Made by a program: the position numbers and the translations under genes | Notes under the pieces: model-generated | Databases searched by the model: none | The model's input: only the letters and a program-made list of their open reading frames with translations | What the model was told of the DNA's origin: nothing | Assembly (NCBI GenBank): GCA_003116995.1 | Contig: BDSL01000206.1 | Span: 1 to 64,000, forward strand | DNA length: 64,000 nt | From: Yamagishiella unicocca | Taxonomy: Eukaryota; Chlorophyta; Chlorophyceae; Chlamydomonadales; Volvocaceae | Direction of reading: 5' to 3' | Shown here: positions 23,561-33,181 of the stretch, piece after piece | Layout: each line of letters begins with the position of its first letter | How positions within the stretch are numbered: the first letter of the stretch is position 1

Positions 23561-25014
23561 CGGCTGCTGGCGGCTCTTAAGAGAGCGCCGCTGCCGTACA
23601 CCACATGGGGGCCTACGGGAGTAAGGGGGAATGCGCGGGAGAGGCAATGACTTAGGGACGTTATGAACGTTCAGTGCACGTTTTATGTTGAGTCCTACAC
23701 GACCAGGTTGGCTGGGCTTTAGGTATGCAGACGCTGTCAACCACGTCAACCACCTTTACACACAACTCCTTACAAGTGTAACAGTTGGACGTGCACTGAC
23801 CAATACGAAGTGTAGTGTGCCTTGATAGGAGGACGAATTAGCATGACAAGGATGGGCCAAAAGGACGGAGGTCACCTCAGCTGCTGTACTGGCGTTCGAC
23901 TGCGGATTGAGCCTCCCGCGACATTTATGAGGCTCAGAGAGCCAAACGCATTGGGTCGTATGCTGATACCAGTATGATCGATCCAGGAGCTTGAGACTCG
24001 AACCAGCTCGAACCACTTAATGGAGTGGCGAAGTTCTGCGCAAGCATACTGTCTGCCATAGGTTGTGCACGACAGCCATGGCGTAGAGCGCATGTAGTGT
24101 GTACCTGTGTAAGTAATGCGTGAAATGGATATTGTAACGTCGCTAGTTGCGCATGCATGCCACAAGCCAGTTTGCCTTGCAACACATTAACGACGACAGC
24201 AGCTAACGTGCGAGGCGACATCAATCCAACATTGAAGATAGGACTGCTTATGGGTACTCTTACCGTCCAGCGTGGTTGAAGGTGAGCTAGCACCATCTTG
24301 CAGGATCCGAGTGCGCAAGATGGCTTATCGCCAAGCAACCTCACCTCTGTCCACCATGAGTATGAGATGCACGCCGAGTCTCCGTCCCAAACAGCGACGA
24401 TTTACTGTTGAACCGGTTGCCTGTAGTTGGGCATATGGGCAAGGCAGGATTCTGCGTTCAGGTTAATCCAATCACGTACGTATAAACAAGTAACAGCAAT
24501 CCATGACTACTATATGTCTATACCTATGGCCAGAGCACATGCGGCGGTATGTTTGGGACTTTCTTTGCGAGCATACGACAACTGCCGTTAGGTTACCCTC
24601 AGAACCAATGCCTCCATAGATGTTAGTGGCGGTCACACATGACAGAAATATGCAAACAATCCGTCTTAGTATTTCCTGGCGTTCTGACTCTAAAACTCAC
24701 GCCACGCGCTCTCACGGCCCCGGGAAGGGGCGCCCGGGGGTGTTGTTGACAGCAATGTTTTGGCTCCCTTGGGTACCGCAATAGAGATCTCGATGCTGCG
24801 GCACTTGGAGGTCAACAAGCAAGTTATAACTCTGTGCGCCTTCCGAAAAATCAGATCCATAGCAGCAGGTGCAGCAGGTCGAACATATTTTCGCGAAGCG
24901 TTGCGCAGACAATGTATGACGTGTAACATGCCGAAGCGGGTCGCCTCCAGCGAAACCAAACAATTACTCTTCAGTAACACAGTCTACAATGCCAAAGCGC
25001 ACACCTAACACGCC
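23561..25014. other. No gene seen
   Basis: Lower-GC spacer between the PPSP array and the hAT element. Open frames on both strands are short and unsupported. Confidence 0.4.
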
Positions 25015-25425
25015 CACGATCGCGCCCTTCCCGCCCTTCCTCGCTCGCGCTCGTGGCTTTCCGTGGCTATGGGGGCTCTCCTAAAAGAAAAGCCCCCATA
25101 GGGCCCACGATCGCTGCTGGCTCCCAAGTGTTCCGCCAGCACCCGGTGCATCTAGGTAGCCGTCGCGGTAAAAAATGACGTAGACCTGGTTTGCTACAGG
25201 GTCCGGGGATATGAAGGTCGGCACCACCATCGCAATCGCCTTGCTTGTCGTCGTCACAGCCGCTGCTAGCTGATGACGCCAGGTCTGTCCCGTGGTGCCG
25301 CGGCCCACGGCCCAACGCCATGGTCCTACCGCCACCACCAGTGATTTTTTTTTGGTTTTGGCCGGGGAATTTTTTGGTTACTTATGAGGAACGAGTTTTC
25401 CGTCCGGACTAATTTTCTGTTCCTT

Positions 25426-25495
25426 TTCTGTGAGGCGCTGGGGGGGGCTTCGCCCCCCCCAGACCCCCCCCTTAAATTACAAGTCCTCTCACAGA
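25426..25495. repeat. Nested hairpin
   Basis: An inner stem of eight G against eight C closes a CTTCG loop (25439-25460). Outer arms TTCTGTGAG (25426-25434) and CTCACAGAA (25487-25495) also pair. Confidence 0.7.
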
Positions 25496-25517
25496 AGTAG
25501 GCCTCTACCTGTCGGCA

Positions 25518-25656
25518 GGGGGCCGAATACCGAAACTCGAAAGGGGCCGAATACCGAAACTCGAAAGGGGGGCGAATACCGAAACTCGAAAGGGGGGCGA
25601 ATACCGAAACTCGAAAGGGGGCCGAATACCGAAACTCGAACGGGGGGCGAATACCG
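25518..25656 (+). repeat. Tandem repeat of about 24 bp, six copies
   Basis: Unit of the form GGGGSCGAATACCGAAACTC GAAA with a variable number of G. It lies inside the hAT element, next to the hairpin. Confidence 0.85.
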
Positions 25657-25798
25657 GTCTCTCAGGGTCTCAGGCTCTCAGACCCGCTCATCAAAGGAAA
25701 TGGTGGGACCAACCCCCAACAGTAACAACACCACTGTAATCGTTGCAACAACCATGAAATAGGATAATGAACAGCCGGCCACCTAGCTCAACTAAAGT

Positions 25799-27100
25799 CT
25801 ACCGGTTCATCATGTACCGGCCCCTGCTGCTGCTCTCCTTCCACTTCTCCAGCGCAGCCTCGAAGGGGAACGTGCGCAGGTCAAACAGATCCTGCGTGAA
25901 CATGCGCACGCACAGCGCCAAGTGCCCATCCAGGCGGTTGCGGGTTGGGTCCTGCACAAACGCCATGGCCGAGAAGCGCCTCTCATCCTCAACTGACCCC
26001 GGCACCATCACAAAAACCAGCTTGGCCAGAGCCATGAACTCAGTCAACCCGGCCTCAATGCCCGGCGTGTTGCTGATCCGCTGCCACAGCTGCAAGGTCG
26101 GCGAGTCCTCCAGCATCGCACGATGTGCGCGCTTGCTCGCCTGCTCGCCTTCCACCGCTGCCTGCCGCTGCTGTGCTGTGCGCTCCCGCATCCGCTTGAG
26201 GCGAGCCTCGGCGCCCAGCGCCGTCATGACGCTGACGAAGGTCGATGCCTGCCCATCAAGCACTGTGCCATCAAGCAACGGCGGCACCTTGCTGCCGTCA
26301 GCCCCCACGCGCTCCTGGCAATAGTGGTCTTTAATGGTCTTAAGTTTGGCCTGGAAGTCCTGCACCGCTGGCTTGTCCTCCCAGTACACGCTGTAGACAA
26401 TGGACATCGCGCTCAGGAGGGGGTGCGGTGGGAAACGCTCCGTAAGCTCATCGATCAGCACCTGGACAGCCGGTGAGACGGCCGCCTGCACCGACGTAAT
26501 GACGTCAGAGAGGAGCAGCGGCGTCAGGCCTACAGGCAGCGCGCCACGAGCGCGGCCGCCTCGTCCACCATGTGAGGGCACGGCCGTGAATGGATGGAAC
26601 ACGCCGCCACTGCTGATACCAATCTGCTCAGAGCCGTCCTCGCCCCCGTACTCCCAGCATGTGCCCTCAATGTCCTCATTCTCGGGCACCAGCTCCTGGA
26701 AGCTGGTGAACTCCACGGTCTGGTAGCGGGTTGCTGGGGTGAGGTACATCATGCGGAGCTGGTCCTTGAGGCGCGCAAGCGCTGAAGCCAGCTCGCCGAT
26801 GTACAGGTCACGGCTCTGGCAGAGCTTGATGAAGATGTCGACGCTCTGCACCACCACCGCGACCACCGGCGAGGCTCCTGCGCCGGCCTGCTGACACCTT
26901 GGGCTTTCGTACCTGCTGTGAGAGTCGGTCGCCGCTGACGCTGACATGACTGCTGCGAAAGCCGTCTTTGGCTGTTGCTTGGCGGTGTCCACGCCGACGA
27001 CGTAATCCGCCCCGCGGAGGCCAAGCCAACGCACCGTGGAAACATGAAACCCGACGGGCTGCACGTATGGGTATGTAATGTGCCGTACACTTCGCACCAA
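25799..27100 (-). CDS. hAT-family transposase, C-terminal portion
   Basis: The ORF is 433 codons and ends in TAG at 25799. Its C-terminal 80 residues carry the hAT dimerisation signature: a hydrophobic run, then GSVEDERRFSAM (family consensus S-x-E-R-x-F-S), then PTRNRLDGHLALCVRMF (family consensus R-N-R-L followed by a Leu-rich helix). Upstream are an acidic linker and helical segments including LLSAMSIVYSVYWEDKP. No BED zinc finger and no convincing first catalytic Asp block are visible, and the first 20 or so codons translate element subterminal DNA, so the N-terminus is either on spliced upstream exons or lost. Full hAT transposases are usually 600-800 residues. Activity cannot be judged. 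Confidence 0.7.
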   Translation of the reverse strand: MVRSVRHITYPYVQPVGFHVSTVRWLGLRGADYVVGVDTAKQQPKTAFAAVMSASAATDSHSRYESPRCQQAGAGASPVVAVVVQSVDIFIKLCQSRDLYIGELASALARLKDQLRMMYLTPATRYQTVEFTSFQELVPENEDIEGTCWEYGGEDGSEQIGISSGGVFHPFTAVPSHGGRGGRARGALPVGLTPLLLSDVITSVQAAVSPAVQVLIDELTERFPPHPLLSAMSIVYSVYWEDKPAVQDFQAKLKTIKDHYCQERVGADGSKVPPLLDGTVLDGQASTFVSVMTALGAEARLKRMRERTAQQRQAAVEGEQASKRAHRAMLEDSPTLQLWQRISNTPGIEAGLTEFMALAKLVFVMVPGSVEDERRFSAMAFVQDPTRNRLDGHLALCVRMFTQDLFDLRTFPFEAALEKWKESSSRGRYMMNR

Positions 27101-27594
27101 ACCATTCCCAAGCGGGGACTGCCCCTTCGTCCTCGGACCGCCCGTTTGTCCCTGGACTGCCTGGCGTCCTCACCGATCAATGCTCAAGAGGAAATGGCGT
27201 TGATAAACACCGTCATCCTGTCGTGAAGTCTGGGTCCCCTCCCACCTTGTTTCCAAGAGGCGCTTGCCCAGTCCAACCCTTGCAACTCACGATCCTGGTC
27301 ATAACCCACTTGTATGTTTCGACCACGATGCTGCCCTTGGATCTGCCGGCTGTGGCGGTGGCTCTACGTAAGGACCGGCTCACGCGACAGCTGCAGGGTG
27401 TCCCACGTGCTGCCTCGGGCCATACAGCCCACACTCAATTGCGCCCCCCAAAGCTGTCGAAACCGGTTGGTACGGTACGGCAAGCCATGTCGCTAGCGTG
27501 TCATGCCCATCCTCCCCCTAACCTCGTAGCTTTTGAGTTCACAATCCAGTCGCTGCTCTCACCGTCCCCAGCGTCCCTGCAACCTTGCACACGT

Positions 27595-27778
27595 TTACGA
27601 GGTGGCACAGCCCGTTCGTCCCGGGCTTGCTCGGCGCCCTCACGAATCTCTATCCCCGAACAATGTGTGAAGAGTAAATGGCGTTGACAACCACCGTCAT
27701 CCGGTTGTGCAGTCTGGTTCCCCCCCCACATTATTTCCATCTGGCGCTTGCCCATGGCAACCCATGCAACTCCCCTGC
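27595..27778. repeat. Second partial copy of the hAT right-end repeat
   Basis: It matches 7975-8210 and abuts duplication copy 2 directly. In copy 1 about 450 bp of unrelated sequence (8210-8660) separates the two, so one copy gained or lost that piece. Confidence 0.5.
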
Positions 27779-30602
27779 CAGCTGATGTTTTCAGAATGCG
27801 ATGCTGCACAGGGGTTTCGACCTGCCGTCCAATCCCCTCGCTACGCCCCTCCCACCCGGCAGCACCCCCAACTCCCAGGTTTCCTTGTTGCCCCGCAGTC
27901 CCCACCTGCGGCTTCTTGTTTTCCAAGGCAAGGCGGCGCCAGCCCGGCTCCAAGGCCCATGCGCTGAGTGTTCAAGCCCAAAGCCCAGAAATTAGCGACG
28001 CATTTACATGTCGCATACTTGCCGCAACGCCTCTCCCCAAGCAAGACAGTGCCTGCATGTCGTGAAGATGGTATCCCTATTGGCCGGACTTTGCCAAGGC
28101 GCAGATCCCAGGCACATAAACGTCATCATCCGCACAGCCAATGAACAAGGTGAACCAGAGGCCGAAAACTACCCGTCGTAACGCGTCAGGGGTTTAAGAG
28201 CCCTCGCGAGCTGTGCCTTCATAGTACTTATTTGAAGCAAAACTTCGAAAGTGTGTGTATGGCCATACGGTTTAAGTGCGCAGTTGGCCATGAGTATGTC
28301 GCAGGGATTTTGGCCGGCAGCTCCAGAACCTCGTTAAAACACAGGGACTGCATACCCTCTCACAGGAACAGACGCCCGACATAGATGTAATGTAATCCAT
28401 AACGTAGGCAACTGGGCGTGTTGCTGGTCTTTGGCAGCCTCAAAATGTATCTTCATCTGGAAAGGTAAGCGCTCCACGGTGGCCGAAGCAGCTGCCTGCT
28501 CCTATATTTTAACAACTCATGGACGTTGGCTGCATCCAATGCTCGCCTTCCTCGTAACAACTCATAGACGTTGGCTGCATCCAATGCTCGCCTTCCTCGC
28601 AAACCTGCCGTCGGAACGCAACGGCGCCACAACAGACTTTATGGGATATGAAAGCCGCAGGTGGTGCAAACTCTGGTGAGTCGTTGTGAAATACGTTTTC
28701 CCCCGTCATAATCCGTAGCGAAGCAGAGACCCTAACCGTGTGCTTTAAGCGAAGCAGTCTCCCTTTCACACGGCATGCTCATGTGGTGCCTCTTGATTAA
28801 TGTTACGCGCAATTCCGCACGTACCCTTGCATATTATCCGTGTGCGCGCAAAGCACGAAAGTCCAGCCCTCCGCTTTCTTCTGCAGGCACAGCGGCGGGC
28901 CGTGGCCCTGGCGTTGCGGCAGCTGCTGGTGAGCTTGCTTGCTTCTGTCGCGTCTCCCTGGCTTGTTGGGGGCATTACTTACACTGGGGCTAGCCTGCTG
29001 TACGGTTCGGGCCATCTTTTTCGGCCACGCAGCTGCGGGCTGTGCGGTCGGGTTGCTTGCCGCATGGTTAGTAGGGGCTGCCTGGGTGCTGTGTTGCGGA
29101 GGGGTCGTTGCATTGCGCATTCGTGTTGGTAATCATATGCACACTCTCACTCCCCTGACGTCCAGGTGGTGGTGCGGGCGGCGTGGTGGCCTGTGGCTGA
29201 GCAGAGCTGGAGTGACCCCCCGTATGAGGCAGTTGATTGGTAAGCGTGCAGCGCCTGTATCATTCAGCATACAGCTGCAGCATGGTCGACAGCATGCAGC
29301 ACAAGCACGGTGGCCCTAGCGCCTGTGGGAAGCCAGGAGGCATCATGCTGTCGGGGCTGCTGACCCAGAAACACCTAGCACCGGTTGCTTAGTGCTGCCC
29401 ACTGTCAGGCCGCCGGAGTTTTTGACCCAGGAGCACCTTTCCTGGCGTAGCTGATGTGGCCGGGGCCCAAGCAAGCGCACATGCCCTAGCGACATGTCCG
29501 CATCTTGGCGTCGTCAACGATCCTGGCCCCACCGCTGCTCCATACCGCGACCTCCGCCTCGCAGGCTGTGGCTGAGCTTCGCCACGGCGCCCGAGATGGA
29601 GTTATCCATCACGCCCGTGCTGGGCAACCGCAAGCTGTGGGGGGCCCTCGTCATCGGCCGGGTGTCGGTGTGGGTCTGTGCCAAGGTGCGATCACCCGCA
29701 GCATCACACCTCCCTCCCACCGCCACTCATGCATGGCGTTTCGTACTCCTGTTCCTACACCACGACAGCAGGCTGACCAAGATCTTGACACTCAACTAGC
29801 TGCTAGCGGCTTACCCTTTGACGTCGACCACAGCCCTGTTGATCACGGCTCCGTCACCTTGCCACGCCCGAGCACCTCGGCTGGCCGTTCAACTTCGGTG
29901 ACACCACCGCATCACCCCACTTCAGCCCTCCCCGCCCCCGTTCTCGCCCCCCCTCCTCCCCCAACTGCAGGTCGCCGCCGGCCTTGCTCGCCGCATGGTG
30001 TACCCCGCGTGGACGTGCGCATGGGCAAGCTGCTGCTGCAATCGACAGCACTAGGAACGCTGTCGGGTTCTTCAACTCGCCATCGACACCTTGACCCGCC
30101 CCAGAGTGGGTGCCACCGCCAACAACGCCGCTGCAGGAGACGCCGCCGCCATAGCAGCAGCACCCGGTGCCAAATGGTGGCCCGCCTCCGAAATCCAGGT
30201 GGGCACATTGCACTACGTCATGTGTTGTTCGGCGGGGAGGGGGGGAGCTGCAAGGCAGGGTCCTGGGCGTAGAGCAGCAGCTGGTCCCAGTGGGGCTCCC
30301 TCAGCAGCACCGTGGTGGGCGTCGTGGCCCGGTAGGGAACAGCCAGCCGCCCGGGTTCAGCCACCCGGGGTCAGCCACCCAGGGTCAGCCAGCCGGGTTC
30401 TCATCGCCTGTCCCCTGCAGTGCTCTACTACGAGCCGCGTATGTCCGCGGTCCCTACCAGCAGACTGACACGGCCCCCGTCTGCCTCGACCTGCAGCACC
30501 CCGCGGGGATGGTTATGGGCGCTGGTGGCTGCCCCTCCGTGCCGCCCTTTCCGCCGCCGCCGCCGTCTGTCTCCGGGGCCATGGTCCGGCCCCACCGCGT
30601 TC
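27779..30602 (+). repeat. Segmental duplication, copy 2
   Basis: It matches 8660-11568. It carries extra tandem copies of a roughly 15-bp unit at about 30340-30405 and small deletions relative to copy 1. The coding remnant inside is disrupted (see 28887-30090). Confidence 0.85.
28887..30090 (+). pseudogene. Unidentified gene fragment, duplication copy 2, disrupted
   Basis: Exons equivalent to copy 1 lie at 28887-28928, 29166-29239, 29565-29685 and from 29971. The first three keep frame and splice sites with a few substitutions (for example AQRRAVALALRQLL). The fourth has a 4-base deletion at about 30008 and a further 1-base deletion near 30042 compared with copy 1, so it shifts frame. Product unknown. 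Confidence 0.5.
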
Positions 30603-31185
30603 CCCTTGCGATTATTTGACTGACGAGACACCTCAGCAAGGCTGGCAGCAACTGTGTATCGGCTGGGCTGCCAGTTGTCCGATGACTGGGGGGAAAGAGG
30701 GTGTCCCGCCCGACACGCTGCAATCCCTCTGCAAGGTCGGCCTGGGTCCATTTGCAGGAGGGAGGCAGGGAGGGAACGAGAAGAGGGTGGCACGGTGAAT
30801 ACTGACCGCAGTGGGCATGGGGCAAGCAGGAGGAGCTGGATAGAGGACTGAGGCACCCTGCCTCTCCTACTATCCCTGTCCTGGCAATCGGTGTCTCTCG
30901 ATACCGCCCAACAATAACATTTGGACGAATGGCTTCTGATGGGATGCCGAAGGCGTGTGTGATAGTGGTGGTGGCGTCGAACAGGCACAGACCGCGGGCG
31001 TGGCAAGGCAGGCGTACGATGTACGTACTTTTCGGCGAATGAACGAGCATTTCCGCACTCCTGGCCACGAAGCCAGGAGTTCACTTTTACTTGTCGAGGC
31101 AGCTGTTGCTTCCAGGCGGGAGCGCTACGCCCGGCCAACCCAGCCTACAACGCACCGCAGTACATGTGTGCCCAGGATGGTGACG
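30603..31185. other. No confident gene; minus exon-like piece at 30890-31060
   Basis: A minus frame includes LCLFDATTTITHAFGIPSEA and IRPNVIVGRYRETPIART, which looks coding, but no splice partners were found and other frames are open. Confidence 0.3.
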
Positions 31186-31703
31186 CTATAACTTCTTTTC
31201 CTGGAAGAACTCAACCAGCTCCACCCGCGGGCTTTGGCTGTCTTCGGGCAAGCCCTCGAGGTAGGTTTCGAGGAAGAGGCGAGGGTTGCTCGTGCGCAGC
31301 GCGTGGACAGCTTCACAGCCCTGCTGGAAGGGCGTGCCCTCGCCTTTGGGTATCAGCCCCTCGCAGGCGACGGGAAAGTCCAGCTGCTGGCGGTTGCGCT
31401 TGATGTCCTGTCGCCAAGACTCTGTCGCCTCCCGCGGCCCCGCCGTCTGCTCAAGATATTTGTACGCGTCCTCGAGCAGGCTGCGGCGAAGGATTTTGCG
31501 TACTCCTGCACGCCGTGCCTGAGAATGTTAAGCTCTGCGCCGTGGTCTGCAACCTTGAGCTGCAGCTCCTTGTGCGACCGCTCAAGAGCGGCCAGCCGGT
31601 CGGACTGGGTCCCTCAAATCTGCAGCAGTGGCTTGAGGCCCATGACAACTGCGCCCTGGTCCTCAAGGAGCTCCCCAACTGTCCGTGTGCTGGCTGCTGA
31701 AGG
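31186..31703 (-). pseudogene. Decayed coiled-coil ORF
   Basis: The minus frame starts GELLEDQGAVVMGLKPLLQ, meets an in-frame TGA near 31620, continues with a heptad-like coil (LAALERSHKELQLKVADHG, then LNILRHGVQEYAK), shifts frame near 31510 and resumes as LLEDAYKYLEQTAG through EGLPEDSQSP to FFQEKKL and TAG at 31186. One stop and one frameshift mark it as a relic. A coiled coil followed by a basic/acidic C-terminus resembles retrotransposon ORF1 proteins in general form, but I cannot assign it. The large inverted repeat lies directly upstream. Confidence 0.5.
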
Positions 31704-31710
31704 CTTATTG

Positions 31711-31967
31711 CATGTGTTAAGGCTCTAGCATTGTGCGCCCTGTTTCCGCAAAAAAAACGGCTGTTTCGTTGGTTTGACTCGAGCTGACGGCCACCCCTTG
31801 CGGCAGCATCAAGTCGCGAAGCGTTGATTTGGGTGCGGGGCCGGGCGCTTATATATATTAGACTTGATGCTGCCGCAAGGGGTGGCCGTCAGCTCGAGTC
31901 AAACCAACGAGACAGCAGCTTTTCCGGAAACAGGGCGCACAATGCCAGAGCGCGCCCTTAACACATG
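31711..31967. repeat. Large inverted repeat (about 105-bp arms, 45-bp loop)
   Basis: The arm 31711-31815 is the near-perfect reverse complement of 31861-31967, with a few mismatches and small bulges in the outer part. The inner 50 bp, including GACTTGATGCTGCCGCAAGG, is perfect. The loop contains TATATATATT. Transcribed, it would fold into a long hairpin like a Chlamydomonas small-RNA precursor. It could also be a palindromic transposon end. Confidence 0.85.
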
Positions 31968-33181
31968 TACGATCACCCTCGCTCCATGAGTGGACGGGAA
32001 GGGTAGGGGGGAGTGCAGGGGATCGGATGTGAGGGGAGGGGAGGAACGTGCGTAGAGGGGAGGAGACTTCAGGCACCGCCAGGACAAGGTGGATGGGGCG
32101 GGTGGCGAGAGGCTAGTACAACATGCCTCGGTACTCTGCTGACGTTGCTGTGAGATCACATGCCGTACACAGCTGCTTTTGAGTTTGGATGTTAGCTACC
32201 AGGCTGGTTGTCGCATGGCTGTCCTGCAGGCAGAGGTGCTTTCCCCGTATGTTGGTCGGAGTGGACATGGCACCCGATCGCTCGGCTGCTTTTCAGGGAA
32301 CTTGGGCGGCGACCCTTGCACACGCGCGCATTGGGCGACGCTTAGGGATGTATTTAGAATAACGATAAGTGGTTAAGGTGGAAGGTAGTGTACACAATCG
32401 CGAAGGAATACGAAGGATGGGGACCACAAGTCCTTAAAAGGGCTGAGGTGTCTGCTGGGGTAGGTATGGTTTCGGGGGGCGAACAGATCAGGTTGATGTA
32501 CTAGTAAGGGGGAGTTGAGTTTTGGCAGTACTTTACAGTACTTTACACGTTACAGTAACGGTTTGACGATCACTGGGCCAATTTCCGTTTGCATTCAACA
32601 CCTGGGGTGTTTCGGTTGGAACCATACCAGGTGTAAAGATGTGCCGGCACACACTCTGGAAGGGTATGCCCATGCATATGCAGGGATCATTCCCATTTAG
32701 GGGGACGCCAGTTTGCTGTGCTGTAGGCTATGTATTTGGGGGCTAGAGGACGTACGGTGACGACCGCTGGTGCTTGATATGCGGTGACTGGGCAGCAGGC
32801 TGGAATGCCCAGCTTGCTGACCCTTTTCGCTAATTTTTCGGAAAGGGCAGAATGCCCAATGCCACAATGCTGCAGATCATGAGCGTTGAGAATCAACGGG
32901 GAGGAGCGAGCGTGTTGCACCGCATCAGAAGTTGCCGATACGCAATTACGGGCGTTCAGACGTAGCTGCTAAGTTACCAGGGTTGTGCTATCATCCTTTC
33001 TCTTTCTAGGAAAACATTGGTTCGCGGTCCATGTGCCTCTGGGCCTTACGGGCTTCAAGACCTTCTAATCAATCAAGCAAGCAGGCTATTGGTGGCAACT
33101 GCTTATGACATCTCTTATGTAGGTCGCAGTTAGTGTTCTTGAGGCAGCGAATGCGTTCACAAAATACAATTGACGTGCGTT
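31968..33181. other. Intergenic region upstream of the ceramidase gene
   Basis: It should contain the ceramidase promoter and 5' UTR. I see no convincing TATA box at a useful distance and no gene. Confidence 0.4.

Larger units (their letters stand above)
25015..27600 (-). mobile_element. hAT-type DNA transposon, approximate limits
   Basis: This element contains the hAT transposase C-terminal ORF (25799-27100). Its outer parts match a shorter element at about 3390-4310 without the interior: 25016-25340 matches 3390-3700 and 27040-27590 matches 3720-4305. The shared ends set the approximate limits. I could not define terminal inverted repeats or an 8-bp target duplication. A G-rich hairpin (25426-25495) and a tandem repeat (25518-25656) lie between the left end and the ORF. 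Confidence 0.6.
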
